A stretch of 64,000 nt of DNA from assembly GCF_021347895.1 (NCBI RefSeq), contig NC_067123.1:37931571-37995570 (forward strand), given 5' to 3'. Numbering within the stretch: position 1 is the first letter of the stretch; each line of letters starts with the position of its first letter. Below are positions 11,827 through 24,019 of the stretch, piece by piece. Made by a program: the position numbers and the translations under genes. This stretch comes from Acanthochromis polyacanthus. Taxonomy: Eukaryota; Chordata; Actinopteri; Pomacentridae. A model generated the notes under the pieces. That model was given only the letters and a program-made list of their open reading frames with translations, did not search any database and had not been told where the DNA came from.

Positions 11827-12564
11827 TATTGTTTGGACTACATGGACTTCAAGGTCGATTTGTTTGTGCGTCACATCCGTGTTACGCTGATTGGTTCTTT
11901 CTCGTTCAAGCTGCATTCGTTAGCCCCTCCTTTTTGAAATCGTCTCCTGTCATCACAATTCCAGACTGCCTTTATTTGTATTTATATTAATACATAAATA
12001 AAGTCAGTCTGGATTTTCCAGGCAAGGACAGGTCACCAGTCTGTCACAGGGCTACATATACAGACAAACAATCGCACTCACATTCACACCTACGGTCAAT
12101 TTAGAATAATCAATTAACCTCAGCATATTTTTGGACTGTGGGAGGAAGGCGGAGTACCCGGAGAAAACCCACGCATGCACAGGGAGAACATGCAAACTCC
12201 ATGCAGAAAGATCCCAGGCCCAGGCCGGGATTTGAACCGGGGATCTTCTTGCTGCAAGGTGAAATTGCGAACCACTACCCCACTGTGCAGACCCCAAAGA
12301 GGTATTAATATGCTAATAGGGGGCCTGATGAGAGTTGTTGATTTAACGGCCCACTGAGTAGCCTCCTACCTACGACTCATCATCATGTGAGTCGTTGGGC
12401 TCACCTGAGGAAAGGTGTGAAGAGTGGTTAAATCTTCTGGGGAGAGTTCTTAAGGCAGCTTTGTATGTTGCTGAGAGATGGTGTCTGAGGCCTCCCCCTC
12501 TGTTCAGAGTGGGTCGCTCTAGATGAACACAAGAGAGAGAGGAGTGAAAGAGGCCATTCAGTTA

Positions 12565-12778
12565 CACACGTGGACAAAATTGTTGGTACCCCTCAGTTAA
12601 AGAAGGAAAAACCCACAATTCTCACTGAAATCACTTGAAACTCACAAAAGTAACAATAAATAAAAATTTATTGAAAATTAAATAATCAAAAACAGCCATT
12701 ACTTTTGAATTGTTGATTAACATAATTATTTAAAAAAAACAAACTAATGAAACAGGCCTGGACAAAAATGATGGTACC
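12565..12778 (+). repeat. Tc1 left terminal inverted repeat
   Basis: The 214-bp left end carries two transposase-binding-type direct repeats at 12571-12590 and 12759-12778. It matches the reverse complement of 13938-14150 almost throughout. Confidence 0.9.
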
Positions 12779-12844
12779 TCTATAAAAGATTGAAAACTAT
12801 TTGACCAGAGTGACATGATTAACTCAGGTGTGTCATTTAATTGA

Positions 12845-13931
<1,087 letters not shown>

Positions 13932-13937
13932 GTTATG

Positions 13938-14150
13938 GGTACCATCATTTTTGTCCAGGCCTATTTCATTAGTTTGTTTTTTTAAATAATTATGTTAATC
14001 AACAATTCAAAAGTGATGGCTGATTTTGATTATTTAATTTTCAATAAATTTTTATTTATTGTTACTTTTGTGAGTTTCAAGTGATTTCAGTGAGAATTGT
14101 GGGTTTTTCCTTCTTTAACTGAGGGGTACCAACAATTTTGTCCACGTGTG
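13938..14150 (-). repeat. Tc1 right terminal inverted repeat
   Basis: This is the 213-bp inverted partner of the left end. Its direct repeats lie at 13938-13957 (inner) and 14125-14144 (outer). The right TA duplication follows at 14151-14152. Confidence 0.9.
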
Positions 14151-14152
14151 TA

Positions 14153-15018
14153 TGTGAATATGTGTTTAGCTTTTTACACAGAACAATGAACCAATAAAAG
14201 TTTAAAATAACACAGTTTTAAGGTGCATGGTTGCTTTGGAAAACAATTGTGCTTTTTCTGCAACTGACAAACTGAATTCACCTGATGCAGTAACACCTGC
14301 TGTTTCAAAATGTAATGCACGTTAAAAAAAAAACACAACTCAAAGTGGTGTTGCTGACCAGAGTTTGCAAATAGTGCCGTATTTGCCCCAGGTCTTGTTA
14401 AAATGCCACGGATCGGCATTTGTGCCCTGTGTGTCCTGTGTTTTCTCTGTGCTCCAGTGACCATGACAGCCAGCCAAGGTAACCCGTCTCAGAGAAGCAT
14501 AAGCCAGACTGTCAGCAGATTCAGCCCTGTGTTTCTTGGACCCTGTTGATACCCAATACATAATGGCACACTGGGAAGCCCGTTGCCAGCCTGTAATCCA
14601 AGCATCTTATCAAACCAATCAGCGCTTTTTCAGCAAGAACACATCTCAACCGTGACAGAAGGGGGGTTTCACAACATCTGGCGCTCTGAAAGAGAGAGCG
14701 GGAGGAGAGAAAGTGAGTTAGCGTGAAAAGAAAGTGTGAGAACAATCTCGATGGTCTGGCATGGAGATTTTAGATCAACACCACGTCCTGCTTTCTCCTT
14801 TCATGCAGGTCAGCGAGTGGGCAGTCAGTTGTCAGCGCTTGCCCCTTGCAGACTCGGGGAGGAGGTGGCTCGCAGTCGTGATAGTCATGTTCTATGACAG
14901 CAATATTCATCTTTGCGTTTCCTCACGGTTTCTCTGTCATTCCGTCTCTCACCCACGCTCACATCTTTCTTATCTCTCTTTGTCAACCTCTTGTTCCCTT
15001 TTTCCGTTCCCCTTCCAG
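14153..15018. other. Gene-free stretch leading into a splice acceptor
   Basis: No exon is recognised up to 14900. From about 14910 to 15018 the sequence becomes strongly pyrimidine-rich and ends ccccttccag. This is a textbook polypyrimidine tract and 3' splice site for the exon that begins at 15019. A purine-rich patch at about 14690-14740 precedes it. Confidence 0.5.
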
Positions 15019-15240
15019 CCCAGTGCAGCAGTGAGAGGCTACCACAGCAGCAAGACGGCGGCCATGAGTCCAAGCCTCGGCTCCGGTTGGACCACAGGTA
15101 GCAGCGGCGGTCAAGGCGCCCTGAGCGGCCCTTCCTTCACCCGTACAAGTCTGCAGCATTATATCTCCCACCAACAGCACCCCCATCACCACCCTCAGTC
15201 CACGCACACAAGCTACGCCTACTGCCCGGCCCATGCAGCT
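15019..15240 (+). CDS. Unrecognised coding-like exon, possibly an upstream RBMS3 exon
   Basis: An internal exon is predicted from a long polypyrimidine tract ending ccttccag before 15019 and a gtgagtacag donor at 15241. The 222-nt piece is open in phase 0 from first to last base (74 codons), and third positions are rich in C and G, unlike the AT-rich surroundings. An ATG at 15064 sits in a good initiation context (gcggccATGa) and would give 59 residues beginning MSPSLGSGWTTGSSG. The product is rich in Ser, Gly and His (QQHPHHHPQSTH) and low in complexity, with no named domain. It ends in phase 0, exactly as RBMS3 coding exon 1 (38716-38790) does, so splicing to RBMS3 exon 2 would keep frame and give an alternative N-terminus. 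It could equally belong to another + strand gene. Gene identity is not established. Confidence 0.5.
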
Positions 15241-18200
15241 GTGAGTACAGCAGATTTCTTGTTTGCCTTTTGTCTCGCTGTTATTTCTAGCTCGTCTGTT
15301 GCTTCCTGTCACTGTCTTCCTCGCTGGTGTTCATTATTTGCAATTATCATGAGGGAAGCTCTTAGCAGATTCTCCTTCTCCCCCTCCTCCCACACCTTCA
15401 TTTTCTATATTTTCCCTTTTAATCTTTCCCTCTTCTCCTTTCAAGCCGACATCATGTACACAACTTCCTCTCGTGATTTCTCCTTCCCCCTCCTTCCCCC
15501 AGCTTTATCTCCTCCTATGACCCTCTTTCTCTCTCTCTTTTCTGCAACTTAATTTGTTTTTCTTTCATCCATCCTCTGCATCGACAGTGCAATGAGAGAC
15601 TAATTGAGGTAGAGACACTTTTGGATGGCTTCCCTTGTCATTATCCTTGGAATTAATTGCTGCTCTGCAATCCGTCTGATTTGACTTTATTGGTGCTATC
15701 TGGTTTTCTAATGTAACGTTCGGGGTGTGACTGGAACTAAGGCAGGAATTTTATTATCGTCTTGTTGCTGTCACAGTCACAGAGCTGGAAACAAAGATTT
15801 GGCAGGTTTTTATTTCTCTGCATTTCTTCCTGTAATAAATGTATTTACAAGGCTTCACACCAAATCTTTCTCTCATTCGCTCTTATTTTCCATTACGACA
15901 CTCTGATATTCTCTCATCTTACATACGCGCCACTTAAATTCCCAGCTGCCTATTTGCCAACATGTTGAGACTCCCTGAAGCGCCTGCATGCATCGAGTGG
16001 AGAAATTGGATTGGATTTAGATATGATAATCATCACTGCACGTTGGCTCCTGGTTGCACAGAGCATTGCTTTTATGTTATTCCTGTGATACTAAGGGACA
16101 CATTCATTCATTTGTTTTAAAAGCAGGAGGAGCATTTTTCTTTGAGTGCCCGAGCTGCTGCGTCTGCATCGTTTTTTTCTACGGCATTGCACTCATAATC
16201 ACTGTTTTCGCTTGTTTTACACAGTTGTCACCGTCGCTAACAAACACCAGCGTTACCACTGTCATCGCTCATACCTCCACCACCTACGGCAAAGAGCTGC
16301 TCTGTTGTTTTTAAACCAGTGTTGTGCACAAACAGGAAGCGAAAACAGAGAGCATTCCACAAGACAGACATAAATGCTGCGGCTGTGGTTGTAGTTGTGG
16401 TGGCGCTCTGTCACATGTCTCGCAAGTTTTTGGGAACATTGTGGAGCTTTCCGTTTTCGCTGCCACATCCACCCCAGGGAGCACAGTCATTGTCATGAAC
16501 GTCCACACGCAGTGTTTCAATTCTTTTCGCCGCTTTCGTCCCCCTCAGACTAAACACGGTCATTGGTTTTCTGAGTGGCAATAAGCGCAAAGTAGTGCTG
16601 ATGCTTTGTGGAGCATTTTAAAGCCTTCCCTCCACCCGAAGAGCCACCTGTAGAATCAGAAAGCTGCTATTGTCACATATTCTATGATCACATTCAGACA
16701 TATGAGACATGTGAGTTGCCTGATTGTAATTAGAAATTGTTTGGATAATTCCAGGAAATAGACGCTGCCTCCAGACAAGAAAAGAAGTCCCTCAAAGGAT
16801 TTGTAACAGAAAACATGTTCTGGAAATAATGCGCAAATTCACAACAGTCACACCCCTTTCTTGTTTTTCTCTCTCTACATCTCTACATTGTTACACTGTT
16901 TGTTTTTTTTATTGTTGCGTGGCGCTGGTAAACCACCCTCATCGCAGCACCAACCTAACATGGTCTTGGTTGCAGATCACAACAGGGTCATCAAACTCCT
17001 GCCCTCCTCTTGACCCTCCACTCTGAAACCATTGCAGACTAAGCTGGCTTTAACTGGCCTGTTTTCATGGGACAGCAGGGACGGTTGTTTTCTTCTGCAG
17101 TTTTCATTTTGTCCCTGCAGAAAGCAATTTCTCCCCCACTATCATGCCTTTCGTCCGGTGCTGTTACGAGTCAACACTCTGGCCTGGAGGAGGATTCGCA
17201 GCGCCTAGAGATGGCTAATCCAGACATTAACCGTAAACATAGGCACGGTTCCAGCTTTTAAGCCTGCTTTCTACATTTTTACAGCTTTTCATATGCAACA
17301 TACACGGTACTGTATATGGAGCAGAAATCCCACAGTTCACAAACAAACGCTCCCCCCCTCTCTTTTTGCAATCTCTCCCTCAAACACCCTCTCCGTTTAC
17401 TTCATCATTTTTATTGCTTTCCTAAATGCTATTGTAATTTCAGGCATATTAGATGCGAAAAAAAATGCCCAACAGAAAGGGGAAGAAAAACAGAACTGAT
17501 AGCTCAGCATGTGTCTGTCCTCTCGGCTGAGAGAGGTGAGTAAATAACGGAAAAAAGAAAGGCAAGTAAGGATCCAGCAGAGATCAAGAAGCTTTGCCTC
17601 CAGTGGGTTTGTAATTACAATGGAAGCGGATACATTTCCACTTTTAATATGGTGGGATGAAGATCCCTCAGGGGGGAAGATGGTATGACAAAAGAGTGCA
17701 GCGGAGAAAGTCGTGTAGAAGTCAGGAGATGTGACTAGAAAGAGAGTCAAAGAGATAGATGGTGTTATTTCCTGTGAATATGCATTACTAACTCTTACAG
17801 AACACTTTTATAAACTGCGAATTTGCCTTGCCAAATGCAGTACTTTTTTGTGGCAGCATAATTGCTGTCTGGATTATGTTCGCTGCCAGTGTATTTTCAA
17901 GTTTAGGAAGTATGACATCCTCACACTGTGCAGACACCATAGGGATCCAGATGAGGTGGTTGGTTAGTAGTGCAGAGAAAAAGGCTTTGACAATAGAGAC
18001 TTTGGTTTTGATGATGTATTGAAAAACACACAAAACGTATCCTGGCTCTTTGTTATCTTCAGGGTTTGCTTTTAGCCGTCCTAGCAGAATGTCTTCAGGA
18101 CACTGTTGGTCAGGCTGTTACTCTGGTTCAGGCTGAAATAGATCAACAACTGCTCGACGGATTGACATTTAATTAATATATACACTTGAAGATAAACTTA

Positions 18201-19046
18201 AGCGATCTTCTGATTTATCCTCCATTGCCACCATGAAGATAATATGTGGCTAATGGTTCTTGGTGTTCAGTGAAATGTCTATTTAATGTCACTTTTCTTC
18301 CCTATCTAATGATGATTTCCTGTTTTCTCCATTAGCCACATTGTCAGATCTGTATTTGGTTTGTGGCTAAATACCAGAAGAACAAATGACTCCAAATAAA
18401 AACAAACGGTCATGGATGTTATTAGAAGATAGTGACCATGACACATAAGAACTAATATCACCATTATGGTTGTTCAGCAAAGTTTCCATTACTTTATATT
18501 CATGTTGTATAATGTACAAACAATGTTTTAAGGATATTTATCATTTCAAATAATGTTCTTAGACGGTTAAAAGTTAGTTACGATAAAAAAAAATCTGCAA
18601 ATATTTGGTGGATTTTTCAAAGCAGCATTCAAAAAGCATTTTCAAGGTGTTTTCAAGGCTTCCGAAAGCAGACTGTGTTTTCATAAAACGCTCCTTTAGT
18701 GTGACCCATCAACAAAGGTGAAACATTTCGCCTGCAGCGCTCTGAGGATGTTTTAGAGATGCTGTGGAGGTAACACATTCTAGACATGATATGCCATTGT
18801 TACATGATAACAGAGGTTCTCAATGCAGCATTTGGAAAACCATTTAAGAATATTTTCAGTCTTTATTGAAATTTGTCCTGTCTTAATGTTATAGAAATGA
18901 AAAGAAAATTTCGCATTGAAAACATTATTTGGCAGAACCTTCACTGATTGTTTTGGACCAATAAAATTCTGGGATGCACAGTCAGGATCACTTCTTCTCT
19001 TACGAATTACAATAATTCTGAAATTGATTCACCTTGATAGTAGACA
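15241..19046. other. Probable intronic or intergenic DNA
   Basis: No further exon is recognised. A C/T-rich stretch follows the donor (15360-15570). Frames at 16054-16584 and 17293-17967 are short and domainless. If the exon at 15019-15240 is real, this is the start of its downstream intron. Confidence 0.5.
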
Positions 19047-19195
19047 GAGATGGGAAGTGCTTGAGGAAATACTTAGATTTTTTATTTATGAAAAAGTACT
19101 AACACCACGCTGTGAAAGTACTGCATTGATGATGTTACTTAATGCAATAGTATGCAATCAGGGAAATCCACTGTAATATTAGAAGTACTAAATGC
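19047..19195 (+). repeat. Short dispersed teleost repeat
   Basis: The order of words ttgaggaaatacttagatt, aaaaagtactaacaccac, gaaagtactgcatt, gatgttactta and agaagtactaaatgca matches a fish repeat that I remember as built around agtactt/aagtact motifs. It does not code. Class and exact boundaries are uncertain. Confidence 0.5.
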
Positions 19196-20632
19196 ATAAA
19201 CATATACCTTGTGACACAGTTTAGTATGTCATTAGACTTTCTTACTATTATTAATAATATATTTTATGCAAAATCAAGATTTTATCTCGACAAAACAAAA
19301 CAAAAAAACAAAACTTTACCAACTGGAATCGATGAGCTACACTGCAGTCAGAATCATAGAAATTCAAAGTAATCCATGATAGGAATTTGGCTTTTGCAAA
19401 AATGTAGAATTGACTTTCAATCCACTAAATCTTGTGTAATTTTTGTGCTAAAAGAAACTATAAACAGGAGAGACCAAGAGAGGGAAGCAGCTGAGATAAA
19501 AAGAAGGAAAAGGCAGACAGGGCAACGAGAGAGAGGACGATAGAAGAAGAGAAGAATACAAATACAGCATCTCACCTCGCATTAAATTTATCTTCTCTCT
19601 GTATACTATTAACCAAACAGCTAAACTGGTTAGGTAGCAGCCATGGCGAGTGGACCGACCTTCAGCCACTTTAAGATAATAAAACCTGACAAGCTAATAA
19701 TTGCACATGGTGTTATTGGATTCCTTACTTAAAGCCACATGTGCTGCTCTGTAAGACTCTATAACCTTGACTAAGTGTCGCGTTATAGATTTTCTGGTCT
19801 ATGGAGAATTGATCACAAGCACAATGGCAAAGAAAGGGAAACATTTTGTTCGGGTTCTTTCTGCTAATTGGTGTGACACAGCCCATTTACGGTGCTAACA
19901 ATAATGGTGGGCATACACTGTCATGTGAAGTGCAGATATTGTAAATTGAGCTCCCACTACACAGAAGGAGGTTTAGCTGTTGAGCTTATTTAACGCATCG
20001 AGCAATCACTATTCTGGTCATAATAACTTGAAATGTTTTATTATATCCTCAAGTAGGTGCTTTACGGTGCATAAAAACAACCACTCAAGCAAAACGTCTT
20101 TATTGTTTTTATCTGTGTTCTGTTTATCTGAGATTCTTTAATGTTGCAGGTCGGGTTTAGTCAGAAAATAGATTTGTTTTTGAGCAAGTTTTAAAATGTC
20201 TGTAGTGATGAAGAACTGTTTCACCTTCTGAAAAACTCATTTCAGCCAGATGGAGTCTCATCCTTCAGTGATTGTGCCCTCACAACTTTCTAACTTGCTT
20301 TGAAAGCAAATTATTGGTGCAAGCTAATGTGTTTGTGACAAATGATTTCTTTTTGAGTTTTTTTGTGTATTATTTTACAGAAGGTTACAGTCAGAATACA
20401 AACAATTCTCCACATTGTCCTTCCATAAAAGTGCTTCCCTTCCCTTGATCTACCCACTGTTTAAAGTAAAAATAAAAACTCCTCTCTGTGTAACAAAGTT
20501 GCATATTTGTATGTTTTTATGTGAATATAGTCTATTTCTGCCTAACAGTCCAACTCGTCAGTTAGCCTACAACTTTGTTCAGATGCTGTAAATCTGCTCC
20601 ACGCCCCTAGCAAGTTGTTACATTGGAGTAAT
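19196..20632. other. Gene-free stretch
   Basis: The stretch is AT-rich with no exon support. A purine-rich tract lies at 19462-19560 (agagagg-type words). Nothing else is noted. Confidence 0.5.
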
Positions 20633-20935
20633 TCATCCATACATTTTTGAACCAGAAGCTGTTTCTGAAGAACAACTAGACAAGCCCTCAGTAGATGGCA
20701 GAACCACGCCCATGCATGCAATATGCCAGAAATGTGCTAAGTGACCCTTGTGACCTTGACCTTGATCTGCTGACCTGTAACTCCACAACTGAGCAGGGGA
20801 CCTTAGACCGATCGTCAATGCCAAGTTTGATCATCCCGACTTCAGCACTTGCAGAGATTTCTGAACGGACATACACACACACATACATGCTTACCCAGCC
20901 AGCCAGATAACGAAGCAAATGCAGTAACCCCGCTG
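20633..20935 (+). repeat. Dispersed teleost repeat with tgaccttgacctt box
   Basis: Characteristic phrases are gtgaccttgaccttgatctg (20750-20769), gatcatcccgacttcagcac, a run of gacatacacacacacatac (20868-20886), and an end close to ccgctgacgtacacgtcagg. This combination recurs in many fish genomes as an interspersed repeat. No coding capacity is visible. The class is unknown, and the end at about 20935-20960 is approximate. Confidence 0.4.
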
Positions 20936-23935
20936 ACGTACACGTCAGGCGTGGTTAATAATGGTGCAGAAAGTCCCACCCTGCAAGTTTACAGGACCAC
21001 TTTGTTCAGTTTGTGACATACTGTATGAAACCTCAAAGGTCTGAATCCGTGTTTTTGGGGGTCATCAGTACACAACAGGTTGAGGGTTGAAATGCTCATC
21101 AATGGAGCTGGCTGCTTATTTTGCTCATGACGTCTTCTAGCTTATAAAAAACCCTGTATGGACATGCTAACGAGTTAAAGCTTGATTTTTGAGGTGGTCT
21201 TTAATTGGGATTGCTAAAGAGGTAATCAGGAAGAAATGAAATCTGATGATGATGGTTGGCTAACGGTTTGGATCCAACATTATTTCAACATTTCAACACT
21301 GATTTCACTTCTACTGATTCAACATCTTAATTGAAGATGTGTGTGGGAAAGCTACCTGTCCTCACGGTTCTTCTATGTGAGCGAAGCTACTGAGGTATTG
21401 TTGAAAAAGACCATGTGTTCTCAGTCATTTTCTTTGCTTGTATAAACACTTTTTTTTCCCTGTCTGACCCCGAACTGTTTAATTTCTGACAGATTATATC
21501 CACAGTACTTAAAATCCAGATGTTTACAACATTGCTTCATCATCCTGTCAGTCTGCCCTGTCCAGATATTGCTCACTGTTGCGCTGGTGTTTCATTATTT
21601 TGCATGTTAGCCGTGTTTGGGAATCACGGTTTTGCATTCGTTGTAACTTAATAGCTATTTAACTGTGTAGAATTGGAAGGAACTGCATCACCAGCGTGGT
21701 CTACTTCGGCTAATTACATCCATGTAGTTTACTTAAGTTAATCCAAGTTCACGCAGGCAAAAATGTTCTTCTATTGGAGGAGAAAAAAATAACCTGAAGC
21801 CCTTTGGTCCTGTAGTGTTGTTGTGACAAGATATAGTGTGGAAAGAATGGGGATGAATCCTGAACTCAAGGGCCAGCCCGCATTGCGTCGATGTACTGCT
21901 GCAGAGTTCATCTCTCTTCATAACATACAGATAGAGACACACACACACCTACACATGTACTGCAGTGGACAAGACTGGCTTTCCTCTTCTGTAGGATAAC
22001 AAATACTCCACTGCTGGGGAATTGTTGCAAGAGCTGTTGGAACATGTTTTCCTTACATGTCCTCTGTGGTGCTTCTTTTCTTATCAGGCGCAGATAACAA
22101 GATGTATTATCCTCCCCTAATGAAAACATTTGTGTGGGTTATCAATCTTTTATCTGGGAACATGAACATCCCTGTGAAGCCCTCGGTTTAATGTGGAGGT
22201 GTCGCCCCAGTAAACTCTGATTGTTGCCTCATTAGATTTGCCGAGCACACACCGGCCAATCATTCAGTCAATACAAACCTGCTTGTGGGTGTTCATCTCC
22301 AGATTCACAAGGTCTTAAAATTCAGAGAAGAGACAGAAAGAGACGTTGCAGGAGTGTGAGAGAATAGGCGATAATCAGAGAGAGGGGAATTGACAGAAAT
22401 AACAAACAAGAAAGAAAGTGAAAGAGAGAAATCAGCAAATCGCTGGTTGCAAAACGCTGCTCTGCTATATTCTTTTACAAGCAAACAAAAGTAGGATTTC
22501 ACTATATTATTGCGCCTTCATTTGTTTATGTCTGAACAGAATATGCAACTGAAGACTTCAGTGAGGAATTATCACCTTTAACCAATTCTTTTTTCACATA
22601 TTAACCAGGTGTAGGTGTGACATTTCTCCGTCCCACCAGCTCACCTTTTCATCCCTCTGTCTTTGTGTGGCCTGAGCTCTGGCACAACTCTTGGTGTTGT
22701 GATTAGCTTAATTAGCCATAACTCACAAACACCCATTTACACAGGATGACAGATGATACTGTCATTTAGCTGAATGAATGGCCTGATTGCTGGCAGAGGC
22801 TGAGGGTGCGTCCGCTGGCTGATGGCCTGCACAAAGCAACTGAGCTGAAATTAGTTGTGTGAATCCACAAAGAAAGGAAAATGGTAGGACCCCTGAAAGT
22901 AAAGCACATAATGTGGAAGGGAGCGAGTTTAGGGAGGGGATAAATATGTTGTGAACGAAACCGATTTAGATCTACTTTTCTGAAATTCTTGCTTATCTTT
23001 TCGCGACATGTTCCTCTAAGAAATTTTCCATCCCAGAGAAGAATAGCCCTGATTTCCTAATAACAAGGCAGCAGTTGCAGATGTAAACTGCAGATATGTG
23101 GTGTGACTGAGGGAGCCTCATGGAGCCTTTGTGAGGAAGTACATTAGCTTACATTTTAGAGTCTGAGTCTCTTTCATCAGCCCTTGAATGAAGAGCATTG
23201 CTCATTCCCCAAATACTGCAATGATTCATCTTTGCCATGAGCTAGAATGGGCTTTGTCTCAGTAATTAATTTAGCTCTCGGGACAGCAGTTGGAATGAGT
23301 CGTGTCTTCAAGGCCTAATTAAAAGAAGATTGTCAAACATATTCTAGGTCACACAGCTCAAAATCTCCAACCATTTAGGGTGGATTTTTAGGCACGGCCA
23401 CCTGGTCCTTGGTTGATCATTTTGCTGGCTGATAGAGTGTGGGTTACAGACTGAAAAACAATTGCTTTTATTTGTTTTGCTGATTTCTTCAGGCACCACT
23501 TGAAAATTGAGACACTAGATGTTTTTTTTCTTTCATTTATTATTGGCTGCTTGAGTCAATAACTCAATCCACTTATGGCTTTGTGCCCTGCATGTCTTTG
23601 TCTCTGTCTGAGGTTGGTTTATTTGAAATCGCTAAGTTTCAGGGTTTGTTTTTGTGGAAAAAGAGAGACACAATTAATTTCCTGTACTCTGTTGAATGAG
23701 AATGAAACCGTGCATGAATATCACAGGTTTAGGATCGCTTTCTCCAAAACAACAGTCAAACCGCTGTTCCAAACACCGATATTGGCGCCACATTCATCAT
23801 AGCGTATCAGCTGGAGTAGTCATTTTATCGAATCAGTCAGACAGACAGACAGACTGACAGGCAGGAAGTGTCTATCTCATCTGTCCTCATAATGAGAATC
23901 ATTGACTTTAGTTACAGGCACAGAATGGCTCTAAC

Positions 23936-23938
<3 letters not shown>
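20936..23938. other. Gene-free stretch with a possible conserved block
   Basis: No exon is supported. The part at about 22660-23330 has low repeat content and several homeodomain-type words (gcttaattagcc, agtaattaattt, cctaattaaaa) within balanced-composition DNA. This is the look of a conserved non-coding element. The remainder is ordinary AT-rich sequence. Confidence 0.4.

Positions 23939-24017
<79 letters not shown>
23939..24017. repeat. (AC)n microsatellite, 79 bp
   Basis: A perfect uninterrupted AC run of about 39 units. Confidence 0.97.

Positions 24018-24019
<2 letters not shown>

Larger units (their letters stand above)
11411..12025 (-). mobile_element. Short inverted-repeat DNA element with 9-bp target duplication
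   Basis: The 615-bp insert sits inside the SINE. Its left end begins tagcttggaaaatccaaact and its right end is the inverted match (19 of 22 bases over the terminal 22). A perfect direct repeat, ggacaggtc, flanks it at 11402-11410 and 12026-12034, and neighbouring bases do not extend the match. A 9-bp duplication fits Mutator-like or Merlin-like families better than Tc1 (TA), hAT or P (8), or Harbinger (3). It carries one minus-strand ORF (11449-11826) with two zinc-binding cysteine pairs and no visible DDE transposase, so it is probably non-autonomous. Its superfamily is not established. Confidence 0.7.
11296..12290 (-). mobile_element. tRNA-derived SINE, split by a later insertion
   Basis: The minus strand reads from 12290 leftwards. 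A tRNA-like head has an A-box-like segment (12265-12282, tggggtagtggttcgcaa) and a B-box-like segment (12228-12238, ggttcaaatcc). A body with catgttctccctgtgcatgc and gggtactccgccttcctccc follows, and the tail is a simple ATGG repeat (11296-11315). This arrangement is typical of an abundant fish SINE. The element is continuous except for 615 bp at 11411-12025, flanked by a duplicated ggacaggtc. Removing the insert and one duplicate restores a colinear SINE. The SINE portion is therefore 11296-11410 plus 12035-12290. Confidence 0.75.

Noticed and set aside
14761..15552. 263-codon + strand frame as a single coding unit
   Set aside because: It reads through a polypyrimidine tract and past a good gtgagt donor. 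Only the internal 15019-15240 piece has exon character.
23939..24017. CRISPR-like or satellite array
   Set aside because: A simple AC dinucleotide run with no spacers. No CRISPR array exists in the window.
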